Positions 47,747-57,611 of a stretch of DNA of 64,000 nt are shown one piece after another (positions within the stretch are counted from its first letter, which is position 1; every line of letters starts with the position of its first letter). Both the position numbers and the translations under genes were made by a program. A model generated the notes under the pieces. The model was given only the letters and a program-made list of their open reading frames with translations. It ran no database searches and was not told the origin of the DNA. Source of the DNA: GCA-2733415 sp964276095 (GTDB lineage: Bacteria > Bacteroidota > Bacteroidia > Flavobacteriales > Flavobacteriaceae); NCBI GenBank assembly GCA_964276095.1, contig CAXYDR010000001.1, positions 744,001 to 808,000 on the forward strand, written 5' to 3'.

Positions 47747-48853
47747 GTGAAAAGATTTATAGGCTTCATAAAAAAAGAATTTTATCATATTTTTAGAGAT
47801 AGACGCTCGTTGTTTATTCTCTTTGGAATGCCAATTGCTCAAATTTTACTGTTTGGTTTCGCTATTACAAATGAAATTAATAATGTAGATATTGCTATTC
47901 TGGATCATTCAAAAGATGCGACTACAGAAGAAATAATTAACAAAATAGCTGCTTCAAAATATTTCAGTATTAAACAAATTATTGAAAAAGAATCAGAAAT
48001 TGAAACAATATTTAAAAAAGGAAAAGTAAAAGCAGTTTTAAATTTCGAAAAAGATTTTAGTCAAAATTTAATAAAAGAAAACAAAGCAACAATACAAATT
48101 ATTACAGATGCTACAGACCCAAATACAGCAAATACCATTAGTAATTTTGTGAATGCTATTCTTCAAAAGTATCAAAAAGATTTAAACAAGGAAATTACTA
48201 TAGTTTATCAAATTGTACCAGAATCACGAATGGTTTATAATCCAGAATTAAAAAGTGTTTATATGTTTGTTCCTGGTGTGATGACCATTATTTTGATGTT
48301 GGTTTCAGCTATGATGACATCCATTTCTATCACACGAGAAAAGGAATTAGGAACCATGGAGATTTTATTGGTGTCACCACTAAAACCAATTCAAGTAATT
48401 GTTGGTAAAGTGTTTCCGTATATTTTTCTATCTATAATTAATGCTATAGTTATTGTGTTATTAAGTATTTTTATTTTTAAAATGCCAGTACAAGGAAGCT
48501 TGTTTTTATTAGCAATGGAGAGTATTTTATTCATTATTTCAGCGTTAGCTTTGGGTATATTAATCTCAACTATTTCAGCAACACAACAAACTGCAATGAT
48601 GATTTCTTTAATGGGACTTATGCTTCCTGTAATATTATTATCTGGTTTCATTTTCCCTATTTCAAGCATGCCATTACCATTACAAATTATTAGTAATATA
48701 ATTCCTGCAAAGTGGTTTATCATAATTATTAAAGGAATAATGCTTAAAGGTGTTGGCGTACAATTTATATGGAAAGAAACCTTGATTTTATTAGCAATGA
48801 CTGTGCTTTTTATTGCTTTAAGTGTGAAGAAATATAAAATCAGATTAGAATAG
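47747..48853 (+). CDS. ABC-2 type permease (YbhS-like)
   Basis: A 368-residue permease starting at GTG 47747 (KRFIGFIKKEFYHIFRDRRS). One TM is near the N-terminus (about 22-40), then a large periplasmic domain (about 41-170) and five C-terminal helices (about 175-360). The amphipathic coupling segment ITREKELGTMEILLVSPLKP (about 196-215) is the ABC2_membrane hallmark. It is paired with the following permease. Confidence 0.88.
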   Translation: MKRFIGFIKKEFYHIFRDRRSLFILFGMPIAQILLFGFAITNEINNVDIAILDHSKDATTEEIINKIAASKYFSIKQIIEKESEIETIFKKGKVKAVLNFEKDFSQNLIKENKATIQIITDATDPNTANTISNFVNAILQKYQKDLNKEITIVYQIVPESRMVYNPELKSVYMFVPGVMTIILMLVSAMMTSISITREKELGTMEILLVSPLKPIQVIVGKVFPYIFLSIINAIVIVLLSIFIFKMPVQGSLFLLAMESILFIISALALGILISTISATQQTAMMISLMGLMLPVILLSGFIFPISSMPLPLQIISNIIPAKWFIIIIKGIMLKGVGVQFIWKETLILLAMTVLFIALSVKKYKIRLE

Positions 48854-48937
48854 AAAAGTAACGTATACAACAAGGTTTTACAATCTTGTAACATTTTAAA
48901 AATTATAAATCAGATTCCCCTTTTTATGGGAAATATT

Positions 48938-50059
48938 ATGAAAACAATACTGTACATCATACAAAAAGAGTTCAAGCAAATCTTTAGAAATAAAGGCATG
49001 CTTCCTATCATTTTTGTTTTGCCTTTGTTGCAACTAATTATATTGTCTAATGCAGCCACTTTTGAAGTAAAGAATATCAAATTCGCTTATATTGATAATG
49101 ATCATACATCAACATCAAGAGCCTTAATAGAGCAATTTAATGCATCAACCTATTTTAATGTATTATCAGATTTTAAATCGGAAACATTAGCAAGTTCTGC
49201 AATGTTAAAAGGCGAAGTGGACGTTGTTTTAGAAATTCCACAACATTTTGAGCGTAATTTACAAACAGAGAAACACAACTCTTTAGGCATTACAATTAAT
49301 GCTATTGATGGTGCAGCAGCTGGTGTTGAAAATGTATATGTTACTCAAATAATTCAGCGATTTAATAAACATTTAAAAGCCGATTTATTACAAGTTTCAG
49401 ACAAACAAATACAGCCGACAATTATCGAAACTATTCCTTTATTTTGGTATAACGAGACATTGAATTATAAGACTTTTATGGTTCCAGGGATTTTAGTTTT
49501 ACTGGTAACCATGATTACTTTATTTCTATCAGGAATGAATATCGTTAGAGAAAAAGAAATTGGCACCTTAGAGCAAATTAATGTGACGCCAATTAAGAAA
49601 AGTCAGTTTATTATTGGTAAACTCTTTCCTTTTTGGGTTATAGGAATGGGTTTATTAACCATAGGGTTAATAATAGCTAAACTCATTTTTAACGTACCAA
49701 TGTTAGGTAGTTTACCACTCATGTATTTATATACCTCCATTTATATTTTAGTGGTTTTAGGGATAGGGTTATTCATTTCAAATTTTACAGATACACAACA
49801 ACAAGCTATGTTTATCGCTTGGTTTTTTACTGTGATTTTTATTTTGATGAGTGGTTTGTTTACACCTATTGAAAGCATGCCAAAATGGGCTCAAATTCTT
49901 ACAGAGTTTAATCCTATAAAATATTTTGTAGAAGTGATGCGTATGGTAATGCTTAAAGGATCTGGTTTTATGGACATTCTTCCGCAGTTATTAAAAACAA
50001 TAATTTATGCCTTAATTATGAATGGATTAGCTGTTTGGAGCTATAAAAAAACAAGCTAA
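48938..50059 (+). CDS. ABC-2 type permease (YbhR-like)
   Basis: 373 residues from ATG 48938, chosen because MKTILYIIQKEFKQIFRNKG aligns with the opening of the preceding permease; the ATG at 48926 adds four residues. Same plan: one N-terminal TM, a periplasmic domain, then five helices with IVREKEIGTLEQINVTPIKK as coupling segment (about 197-216). It is the last gene of the operon, 72-84 bases after the first permease. A terminator lies downstream, beyond the EamA remnant. Confidence 0.88.
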   Translation: MKTILYIIQKEFKQIFRNKGMLPIIFVLPLLQLIILSNAATFEVKNIKFAYIDNDHTSTSRALIEQFNASTYFNVLSDFKSETLASSAMLKGEVDVVLEIPQHFERNLQTEKHNSLGITINAIDGAAAGVENVYVTQIIQRFNKHLKADLLQVSDKQIQPTIIETIPLFWYNETLNYKTFMVPGILVLLVTMITLFLSGMNIVREKEIGTLEQINVTPIKKSQFIIGKLFPFWVIGMGLLTIGLIIAKLIFNVPMLGSLPLMYLYTSIYILVVLGIGLFISNFTDTQQQAMFIAWFFTVIFILMSGLFTPIESMPKWAQILTEFNPIKYFVEVMRMVMLKGSGFMDILPQLLKTIIYALIMNGLAVWSYKKTS

Positions 50060-50164
50060 TAAAATATCATTACCACTACACTCCTATTGTAAGTTATATT
50101 ACTTAACATCTATTAAAACAGTTAGTTTTATTGCATGTAACTAATATTCTCAAAAGCATATTTT

Positions 50165-50267
50165 TTCTAATCACAAAATGACTATAATTTTCAGAATATT
50201 TATTTTAGCATCTCAAGCTTTAAAGCATTTGTCATTACACCAATACGTTCCGCTTGACCATTTTTCA
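50165..50267 (+). pseudogene. Deleted remnant of the EamA transporter gene
   Basis: The 19 bases at 50165-50183 equal the leader of the intact gene (41438-41456). AAAATGACTATAATTTTCAG matches 41655-41674 with one change, and 50205-50267 matches 41741-41813 (CAAGCTTTAAAGCA..., ACACCAATACGTTCCGCT) with small deletions. About 60 bases between the blocks are gone. A 65-codon ORF over it is accidental. Confidence 0.8.
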
Positions 50268-50283
50268 TTTTTTTTAAGAATAG

Positions 50284-50316
50284 AACAGTTCCAAAAAAAA
50301 GACTTTTGGAACTGTT
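50284..50316. terminator. Bidirectional terminator between the ABC operon and the SulP gene
   Basis: AACAGTTCCAAAA (50284-50296) and TTTTGGAACTGTT (50304-50316) are perfect 13-base arms with a 7-base loop. T-rich stretches on both strands (TTTAATAATTTT rightwards; TCTATTCTT and further T runs leftwards) let it serve both convergent operons. Confidence 0.8.
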
Positions 50317-50330
50317 TAATAATTTTATGT

Positions 50331-51929
50331 TTAACCTATTTTCTTTCTAGCTGCCAAAGGGTGGTTAGACATTGATTTGTGATTTTCTAACCCTATGAAT
50401 TTTACTGAACCTCCATCTAATTCATAATCGTGTTTAAAGTGTTCTAAGTTTTCCATTACCGAATGATCCACAAGATTTGTTTTCAATAAGTCTATTGTAA
50501 TCTCTAAGCCCTGAGGTATTGCTTCTAAATCTCTTTTTATTCCCAAATAGTTTGTGAAAATTGCAGCTTTATCTATCTCAACTAAATACTTATCTCCAAT
50601 ATTAGATACTACCGTTGGTGCTTTAAAAAATGATGAGATTGGTGTTCCATTAATTAGGTGAATAACCATTTTAAGTACCATTCCTGCAACGATACCTATT
50701 AATAAATCTTCCGCTAGCGTCACCACAATGGTAACAACAAAAATAGCTAGCTGTTCTTTTCCAATATGAAAGATGTGTTTAAACTCTCTTGGGTGTGTTA
50801 ATTTAATACCTACTGCTACTAACATTGCGGCTAATGCAGAGTTTGGAATCATCTCCAAAACTGGTGCAGCCAATAATAAAAATAGCAAAATGAAGAATCC
50901 GTGAAAGAAATTAGCCCATCGTGTTTGTGCCCCATTGGCTACGTTTGCAGAACTACGTGCTACTTCTGAAATCATTGGTACACCTCCTAAAAAAGCGGCT
51001 ATGGTATTTCCTATACCTACAGCTATTAAATCTTTATTCATATTAGATTTTCTCTTGTGAGGATCTAACATATCTACTGCTTTTACAGTAAGTAATGATT
51101 CTAATGTACCTACCAAGGCAAACATTATTACATATTTAACAAATGTTCCTGTTTGTGATACTCCGTCAAAACTTGCATTAATATTTAAGTTATCAATTAA
51201 ACTACCTACCTCTAACAAAGCATATGAAGGTTCAGTATTAGCAAAGTCCATTAATAATTCTGCAGGTATGGCAAAAAGAAGGACAACTAGTGCTGCCGGA
51301 ATCATTTTAATTGTTTTGTTTTTAATAAGTGGCCATAACAACATTATTAACAAACTTATTATACCAATCAATGCAGCTTTTGGATCCAAATTTTTAATAA
51401 AATAAGGAATATTCCATAATAATTCTAATGGATTCATTCCCCTTGCTAAATCTGGCGCATCATTTAATAATACAGGCATTTGTTTTGCAATAATGATAAT
51501 TCCAATAGCAGCAAGCATACCATGTATAGCTGAAAGGGGGAAAAAGTCTGCCAGCTTTCCTAATTTTAACACTCCAAATAGTATTTGTATTAAACCGGCT
51601 ATAACCATAGCACCTAATGCTAATTTCCACCCTAAAACATTATCACCATGTCCAAAGTCAGCTACAGACCCCGCAATAATAACAATAAGTCCAGCCGCTG
51701 GGCCTTTAATAGATAATCTAGACCCCATAAAGAAGCTCACCAAGACCCCACCGATTATGGCAGAAATTAATCCCATGATTGGTGGAAAATCTGCAGCCTT
51801 AGCAATACCTAAACTTAAAGGTAATGCCAATAAAAAGACAATAAATCCAGATATCGCATCTGCTTTGAAATTTTCTTTGAATCCTGCATAACCGTCTGCA
51901 GGAATATTTTCTATTTTATTAGTTTTCAT
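50331..51929 (-). CDS. SulP-family anion (probable bicarbonate) transporter with STAS-like end
   Basis: A 532-residue transporter. The SulP core (about 15-430) starts FKENFKADAISGFIVFLLAL, has the substrate-site segment GPAAGLIVIIAGSVADFGHG (about 76-95), and ends before a C-terminal STAS-like region (about 440-525; YLVEIDKAAIFTNYLGI, GLEITIDLLKTNLVDHSVME). SulP proteins carry sulfate, bicarbonate or other anions. Here the gene is 25 bases downstream of DabB and in the same direction, which favours bicarbonate (inference). It is the last gene of its operon. Confidence 0.88.
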   Translation of the reverse strand: MKTNKIENIPADGYAGFKENFKADAISGFIVFLLALPLSLGIAKAADFPPIMGLISAIIGGVLVSFFMGSRLSIKGPAAGLIVIIAGSVADFGHGDNVLGWKLALGAMVIAGLIQILFGVLKLGKLADFFPLSAIHGMLAAIGIIIIAKQMPVLLNDAPDLARGMNPLELLWNIPYFIKNLDPKAALIGIISLLIMLLWPLIKNKTIKMIPAALVVLLFAIPAELLMDFANTEPSYALLEVGSLIDNLNINASFDGVSQTGTFVKYVIMFALVGTLESLLTVKAVDMLDPHKRKSNMNKDLIAVGIGNTIAAFLGGVPMISEVARSSANVANGAQTRWANFFHGFFILLFLLLAAPVLEMIPNSALAAMLVAVGIKLTHPREFKHIFHIGKEQLAIFVVTIVVTLAEDLLIGIVAGMVLKMVIHLINGTPISSFFKAPTVVSNIGDKYLVEIDKAAIFTNYLGIKRDLEAIPQGLEITIDLLKTNLVDHSVMENLEHFKHDYELDGGSVKFIGLENHKSMSNHPLAARKKIG

Positions 51930-51954
51930 TTTTATTTTATTTTATATTATTTAT

Positions 51955-53820
51955 TTATGCTGATCTTTTAGCCATTGATATATCAGAGTCATTAATTGGC
52001 CCCTTAAAAATTCGAGAATATAAACGCATTATACTAATACCACTTAGTACAAAATTGAATGATATTAAACCAGCCAATATTATTTGTTCTTCATGAATAT
52101 GCGTAAACAAAAGGTCTTCCCCCAGAAAGGTAGTAGTTATAGGAAACCCCATTAATCCCAAAGAACATAGTAAAAAAATGAAAGCTCTATTTTTGTAACG
52201 AAATGATAATCCATAAAAACTATTCAGATCAAATCGTTCTTTTTTATTTAAGTTATTAAGAATACAGTATCCAGTAATACCAGAAACAACAATTCCTAAT
52301 AAATAAAAGAGACTATGAGTTAAATTAAATTCATCATTAAAGGATATTGCTAAAAGAATCCATATATGATTAAAACCTAGCATTATCCATGCTAGTAATG
52401 GTTTTTTCCGCTCAGTAAAAGTATGAACAACCATTAATAACCCTATAAGAGCAAAAAATATAGGCAGCAATTGAATTGTGAGCTCTGATTTATCCAATAT
52501 ATCTATCAGTAAAAACAGTGGAAAAGGTAATAATGCAAATACTACATGAACTAGTGGTTTTGGCTGAAATAAATTTAAAGGTTTACCTAAAATTTTAACC
52601 GGATTCCAAAATATTTTGTACAAAATTTGGTCAAGTTTCCATTCATTTAAACCAATAACAAATAAAGTAGTTTCCCACTTTTGAAGCCATTTACTTTTGT
52701 TTTCTTTTTGATAAGGTACAAATTGAAAGAATTGTTCTCTAATATAATATGTTACCATTGAAGGGCTAATTAGTAATTGATAACTTCTTAAAAAAGCATT
52801 ACTTACTAAGTGTACTAAAGCTAAATTATCAAACCCCAATCCAACTTCAACAAAAATTAATCCTATTTGTGCAATAGATGAATATGCAATTTGAGCTTTC
52901 GCAGAAAATTGCACTCTAGAGGATACGGTAGCCATAATAGCTGTTAGAATTCCTATACTAATAATTATAATTTTAATGATTATTAATTGTTGCCAAAAAA
53001 CCATCGTTCTTAGTAATAAAAAAACTCCTATATGTACAGCAATTGAGCCATAAAAAATTGCACTAGAAGGTGTAGGCCCTTCCATAGCACGAGGTAACCA
53101 TGATGAAAATGGAAATTGAGCAGACTTTACACAAGCTGCTAATAAAATAGCCAGTGAAATAATTATTCCAATATGAGGGTTTTCTATTAGATGTTCTGAT
53201 ACTAGTTTTGAATTATTTAGTTGATCAAAAGTGATGTTTTCATGCCAAAAATGATGGCTTAACCACATCGTAAGTAATATACCCATATCAGCAATCCGAT
53301 AAATTGAAAACACTTTTAAACCATTTCTAACAGGTAAATATCTATGTCTGTAAAAAGCAATGAGTAAAAAAGAGGAAACCCCAAGAATCTCCCATCCTAT
53401 AAATAAGGTTTCGAAATTTCCTGATAAAACGATAACCTGTATAGAAATAAAAAATAATAAAAAAGTTGTAAAAAATCGTTTATATCCTTGTTCTTTATGT
53501 AAATAAACTCTGCTATATAAGGCAATTAGATAAGAGAGGATTCCTGAGAAAAATAAATAAACAGCGGATATTTTATCGAAATAGAAATCTATAAAAAAAT
53601 TATAACCTGCAGAATTATAAAGAGTAATTTCTTTAATATTAAGTGACACACTTCCTTTCCAAATCCAAATTATAATAAATAACAATGTAAATAAATTGTA
53701 AAACCCCATGATATAAAGAATAGAGCTACTTATCTTCTTTTCCTTATTTTCTTTAATAAAAAGACTAATTAAGAGACCTATTATAGGTATTAATATAAAT
53801 AATGGTAATAACTTTTCCAT
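51955..53820 (-). CDS. dabB: DabB: NuoL-like proton-channel subunit of the DIC pump
   Basis: A 621-residue membrane protein with about 13-15 helices, homologous to complex I subunit NuoL. Visible are the TM5-type glutamate region FIGWEILGVSSFLLIAFYRH (about 141-160), KSAQFPFSSWLPRAMEGPTP (about 233-252) with the Lys and Trp of antiporter-like subunits, and a helix with HLVSNAFLRSYQLLISPSMV. There is no complex I operon here; pairing with the DUF2309 protein next upstream identifies it as DabB, which supplies proton flow for CO2 hydration or uptake. It lies 5 bases after dabA. Confidence 0.87.
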   Translation of the reverse strand: MEKLLPLFILIPIIGLLISLFIKENKEKKISSSILYIMGFYNLFTLLFIIIWIWKGSVSLNIKEITLYNSAGYNFFIDFYFDKISAVYLFFSGILSYLIALYSRVYLHKEQGYKRFFTTFLLFFISIQVIVLSGNFETLFIGWEILGVSSFLLIAFYRHRYLPVRNGLKVFSIYRIADMGILLTMWLSHHFWHENITFDQLNNSKLVSEHLIENPHIGIIISLAILLAACVKSAQFPFSSWLPRAMEGPTPSSAIFYGSIAVHIGVFLLLRTMVFWQQLIIIKIIIISIGILTAIMATVSSRVQFSAKAQIAYSSIAQIGLIFVEVGLGFDNLALVHLVSNAFLRSYQLLISPSMVTYYIREQFFQFVPYQKENKSKWLQKWETTLFVIGLNEWKLDQILYKIFWNPVKILGKPLNLFQPKPLVHVVFALLPFPLFLLIDILDKSELTIQLLPIFFALIGLLMVVHTFTERKKPLLAWIMLGFNHIWILLAISFNDEFNLTHSLFYLLGIVVSGITGYCILNNLNKKERFDLNSFYGLSFRYKNRAFIFLLCSLGLMGFPITTTFLGEDLLFTHIHEEQIILAGLISFNFVLSGISIMRLYSRIFKGPINDSDISMAKRSA

Positions 53821-53825
53821 AACAG

Positions 53826-56318
53826 CTAATTGATTTGAAATACTGGTAAGTTTGATGACTCTTTTTCGAATATTGATTCAAGATCATTTACTTTTTCAAT
53901 ATTTGAGTTTGTAGATTTATAGGGGTGGAATTTCCCGTTTTTAAAATAACTTACTTCCTTGGTTAAAGGGTGTATCACTGTAAGTTTTACCCATTCGTTT
54001 TGATACCATTCCAATAAAGACGGATCTTTTTTAATAACTTGTAACACAATACCGGGGTAATGTTCTACAATCATCATTAACCTTAATGGTAAGTGAACAT
54101 CTATCATTTGAAAAGGTAAACCAGGTCTTAAATCACCCTTTATACCGTTTGCAACTCCAAAAAGACCTATTACATTATGAGGTAATTTTGAACCTGCCCC
54201 CAATTTTTCGTTATCAACTCTAGAAAAATAGTATTCCAAATTTATCCCACCGCAAACAGGAGTTGCAGCTTTCAGAATTCCTTCAAGCATAGCTCCATAT
54301 AAGTCCTGTTCATAGTCATATGAATTTAAAAAAGCACGTTGGTCTAAGAACACATTTTTTGATAGAGATCTTTTTCCTACAATACATAAAGTATTATTTG
54401 AGTGATTCAATTCTGGCCTTGGTTCAAAAAGCGCTGTAGAACGATTTTTAACATCCTTGTGAACTTTTTTTGCACTACGTTTTATATTAGTAAGAAGAAA
54501 TTGTCGTGCTCTTTCTTTAGCATTATTAGCTAGAGCTATTTCAAAATATTTCACATTTTGAAAGTGTAGGTCTTGATGTTGACTTGACATTTTATGATTG
54601 TCATAAAATTTTATTTCATCTCGAGTAGTATCATGAAGCCCCCCAAGGAATTGGGTTGCATCAGGAATATTAATACCTGATTTTTTTAATGAAACCCTTA
54701 CATCAATTCTATTAGCCATTTCAGCTACAGCACGAGCATTTACTGAGCCAGCTCTACCAGAGCAAGCTCCACAATTATATCCGGCATAATAGGGGTTATT
54801 CGTACTGCTCCCCCCATGTCCTATAAAATAAATTATAGAGGCAAAATTATTAGTAAGTCCAGTACTTTTAAGTACTTCCTCTACAATTTTTGTCATTTCT
54901 GGAACAGTAAAACCAACTTTGTATCCATTTTCTTCGTGACCTCCTTTTTGTTCAACAGTTAACTTAGAAAAGTACTCCATATGTTCGAATGACGAAGAGT
55001 GAGCCGGAGATGCACTTGGTCTAAATAGGTTTGCAAATAGCTTTGCAGCTGACCAAAAACCAATTGTTTGACTTAATAGCCAACCTGTAAAAAGGCGATG
55101 TGAGCCTTTATAAAAATGTACATCTTTTCCTCTTTTTATATTTCCATTCTTTTCCTTAACTAAATGTTTAGGTTGTAATGAACCTGGACAAATTTGCGTA
55201 TAAAATTTACCTTCATCTGGTTGATACACAGCAGCCATTCCAAAATGCCCAGGTGTACCATAGGTTTCACAATCCGGAACTATCTTTTCTATATGTCTTC
55301 GTATAGATTCCTCTCGATCATCTATACAAAAGAAAGCTTGAAAACTAATTTTTTTGGGAGTGACTGAAGGTTTAACTTTTGTTAATCCCTCAAGTACCTG
55401 ATTATGATAACTCCATTCTAAAGCTTCTTGCCAAACAGAAATCACCTCCCAATAATCAGTTTTTTCTACTTTTGAAACAATCCTCTGTGGTTCATTTAAA
55501 CTTACTCGAAAATCAATAGGTAAGTTATCTAAACCTATACTTTTATCTATAGCTTCTATTTCTAAGAGTAACTCCAGAAGAATAAAATCATGTAGAGTTA
55601 CATTTCTACCATCTAATAAAGTTTCAGGGTTATCCTCAATTGTACTCACCATTCCAGACCAACCAGGATGTTCAAATTGTTGGTCAAAAAGATATTGATC
55701 AAAATACCTTTCGTCATTAATTATCATCGACAATAAACTTGTTATGGTTACTTCATTATCAAATAACAAATTCACAACCAATTTTGACTGAAAAACAGGA
55801 ACAATACTTTGTTCTTGCATAGAACGGACTGCTTCTATTAAAGATTTATCTGGAAATGGAAATCTCTTTTCAGAAACCCCTTGATCTAAATACGCACCAA
55901 TTAATTTAAAAAGTTTTGGATGCACCAACATATCTAAATCTATTTTAAAAATGGTTTTCCAATGAGATCTTAATTTTCCTATCCTGTGAACCTGATTACA
56001 TTTTAAATTTTTATTAAATAGTTGTTTTTGTAAATACTCACCGGTTTTAGCTCCTTTATTATTTGACACTACTTGATCAAGTATTTCTTTACTAATGGTA
56101 CCGTTGTTATAAAGTGAGTGATACTCCTTTAGTGAAAGAGTTGTTTTATACCCAAATGAATTTGATGCTTTTTGCAAGGCCTTAAAAAAAGGTAGCTTTT
56201 GAAAACTATGCAGTGTATTATGGTGCACAAAATCTTTTAATGGGGCCTGTGCTGGCAAATAATGTTTAAGATGAGTAAGCGTATAAGCTTCATCAAATAA
56301 TGTTGAATTCTTTTTCAT
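53826..56318 (-). CDS. dabA: DabA: DUF2309 (UPF0753) zinc subunit of the DIC pump
   Basis: 830 residues from the preferred ATG 56318 (MKKNSTLFDEA); the ATG at 56396 would add 26 residues without family likeness. The beta-carbonic-anhydrase-like zinc site is visible: Cys and Asp in FFCIDDREES (about 331 and 333), His in IGHGGSST (about 500) and Cys in NCGACSG (about 515). In the DAB system DabA hydrates CO2 to bicarbonate in one direction, driven by DabB, and so accumulates dissolved inorganic carbon. DAB occurs in autotrophs and in a number of heterotrophs. It is the first gene of an operon dabA-dabB-sulP. The upstream gap of 150 bases has no clear promoter box. Confidence 0.9.
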   Translation of the reverse strand: MKKNSTLFDEAYTLTHLKHYLPAQAPLKDFVHHNTLHSFQKLPFFKALQKASNSFGYKTTLSLKEYHSLYNNGTISKEILDQVVSNNKGAKTGEYLQKQLFNKNLKCNQVHRIGKLRSHWKTIFKIDLDMLVHPKLFKLIGAYLDQGVSEKRFPFPDKSLIEAVRSMQEQSIVPVFQSKLVVNLLFDNEVTITSLLSMIINDERYFDQYLFDQQFEHPGWSGMVSTIEDNPETLLDGRNVTLHDFILLELLLEIEAIDKSIGLDNLPIDFRVSLNEPQRIVSKVEKTDYWEVISVWQEALEWSYHNQVLEGLTKVKPSVTPKKISFQAFFCIDDREESIRRHIEKIVPDCETYGTPGHFGMAAVYQPDEGKFYTQICPGSLQPKHLVKEKNGNIKRGKDVHFYKGSHRLFTGWLLSQTIGFWSAAKLFANLFRPSASPAHSSSFEHMEYFSKLTVEQKGGHEENGYKVGFTVPEMTKIVEEVLKSTGLTNNFASIIYFIGHGGSSTNNPYYAGYNCGACSGRAGSVNARAVAEMANRIDVRVSLKKSGINIPDATQFLGGLHDTTRDEIKFYDNHKMSSQHQDLHFQNVKYFEIALANNAKERARQFLLTNIKRSAKKVHKDVKNRSTALFEPRPELNHSNNTLCIVGKRSLSKNVFLDQRAFLNSYDYEQDLYGAMLEGILKAATPVCGGINLEYYFSRVDNEKLGAGSKLPHNVIGLFGVANGIKGDLRPGLPFQMIDVHLPLRLMMIVEHYPGIVLQVIKKDPSLLEWYQNEWVKLTVIHPLTKEVSYFKNGKFHPYKSTNSNIEKVNDLESIFEKESSNLPVFQIN

Positions 56319-56469
56319 TTTATTTAAAATGTATTTGGAAATGTATTGAGGAGGGTATTTATGCTTAATTATAACGACATGACAATGCTTCTTCAATGAA
56401 GAATGAAATTATAAACGCCCTATAACTAATAAGTGTTTTGTTGTTCTTTTAAATAGACTAAAAGAAACT

Positions 56470-56814
56470 CTAAAAGTCTAGCTTTAGAGTGCAGTACTGA
56501 AGATAAAGACGTTCATTGTATCGTTCAATAAAAATTAAACATCTACAATTCTGAGCTTTTGAGAAAAAATAATTTGTAAAATTATTGTCAATAAAGACAG
56601 GCAGATAACTGGCACCTCCTGAGGAATAATCATTCTCGGTTGATTCAGGAAACAAAGTATCAATTTCACTTTCTGAATCATTTTCCAACCATTTATTTAA
56701 AATTTCTTTTTGAGAATCACCATACGGCATATCAAATTTGCACGTCATATTGCTTATTGATTCCTGTGGAATCAATATAAAAGCAAATACTAAAAGTACA
56801 AATCTAAGTTTCAT
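56470..56814 (-). CDS. Small secreted protein, unknown, between dabA and the Crp/Fnr gene
   Basis: A 114-residue protein with a signal peptide (1-21, ending SIS). The mature part has four cysteines (CKF about 25, CRC about 90-92, YC about 107), which could form two disulfides. It contains an acidic middle (NDSESEIDTLFPESTENDYS). No family recognised. It is transcribed towards dabA, with 151 bases to the dabA start, and diverges from the Crp/Fnr gene, so it may share control with one of them. Confidence 0.6.
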   Translation of the reverse strand: MKLRFVLLVFAFILIPQESISNMTCKFDMPYGDSQKEILNKWLENDSESEIDTLFPESTENDYSSGGASYLPVFIDNNFTNYFFSKAQNCRCLIFIERYNERLYLQYCTLKLDF

Positions 56815-56840
56815 TTGTTAAAATATGATACAAACATATG

Positions 56841-56880
56841 TAACATATGTTATATATAAAAATAATTTATATTATATTTG
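56841..56880 (+). promoter_or_regulatory. Palindrome and -7 box upstream of the Crp/Fnr gene
   Basis: TAACATATGTTA (56841-56852) is a perfect 12-base palindrome and ACATATGT is repeated just before it. TATATTTG (56873-56880) fits TAnnTTTG, 19 bases before the ATG at 56900. The palindrome lies in the divergent region and could be an operator for the Crp/Fnr protein. Confidence 0.5.
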
Positions 56881-56899
56881 TGATATAACCTTTTTGAGT

Positions 56900-57598
56900 A
56901 TGAAAAATTTCTTTAATCAATTTGATTTCCAAAGTAACCTTTTATTAAGTGAACTAAATGCCGTTGAACTAGATAAAGTTTTAAATGTTATGGAACCTTT
57001 GACAATAAAAAAAGGAAGTTCTCTTTTTTATGAGAATGGAGTTCCAACAGGTATTTTTCAAATTAAAAAAGGAAAAGCTAAAAAATTTAAACGTGGATTT
57101 AGTGGTGAAGAACAAATTTTTTATATATACACTGCTGGTGACCTATTAGGTTATCATGCTTTATTAGGTGAAGAACGTTATCAGGATTCCTGTGAAGCCT
57201 TAGATGATTTAGAAGTAAATTTTATTTCCAAAATAAATTTTTTAAATCTTTTAAAAAAACTTCCTTCATTAAACAAAGCTGTAATAAAAAATATTGGTCA
57301 TGAATTTGGAGTTCTAGCAAATACTATAGCCTTACTTGCTCAAAAAGACCAAAATGCTAGATTGGCTATATTCTTAATATTATTAGAACACAAATTTAAC
57401 AAGAATAGCACCTTAAATAATGGCATTGATTTATCAAGGGATGATTTAGCTAACTTAATAGGTACTTCTCGTGAAAGTTTAGGAAGAAGCCTTAAGATTT
57501 TTAAAGACAATGACTTAATTGAAGTTTATAAAAGAACCATCCATATTAAGAATAGAAAACCATTATTAGAATTTTTAAACTTAGAGTTAATTGAATAG
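56900..57598 (+). CDS. Crp/Fnr-family transcriptional regulator
   Basis: 232 residues from ATG 56900 (MKNFFNQFDFQS); the upstream ATG at 56825 lies before the promoter box and is rejected. The cyclic-nucleotide-binding-like beta roll is at about 12-125 (IKKGSSLFYENGVPTGIFQI, DLLGYHALLGEERYQDSCEA). The C-terminal winged helix is at about 145-230, with the recognition motif LSRDDLANLIGTSRESLGRS. No cysteine cluster for an Fe-S centre is visible at the N-terminus. It is close to the DAB operon but divergently placed; control of that operon is a hypothesis. Confidence 0.9.
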   Translation: MKNFFNQFDFQSNLLLSELNAVELDKVLNVMEPLTIKKGSSLFYENGVPTGIFQIKKGKAKKFKRGFSGEEQIFYIYTAGDLLGYHALLGEERYQDSCEALDDLEVNFISKINFLNLLKKLPSLNKAVIKNIGHEFGVLANTIALLAQKDQNARLAIFLILLEHKFNKNSTLNNGIDLSRDDLANLIGTSRESLGRSLKIFKDNDLIEVYKRTIHIKNRKPLLEFLNLELIE

Positions 57599-57611
57599 TA
57601 AAACAAGGATT

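Noticed and set aside
50178..50375. 65-codon ORF after the ABC operon
   Set aside because: It covers the EamA remnant in a partly wrong frame and runs through the terminator into the end of the SulP gene.
51955..53820. NuoL-like protein as part of complex I or an Mrp antiporter
   Set aside because: No other nuo or mrp subunits are adjacent, and the tight link to the DUF2309 gene fits DabB.
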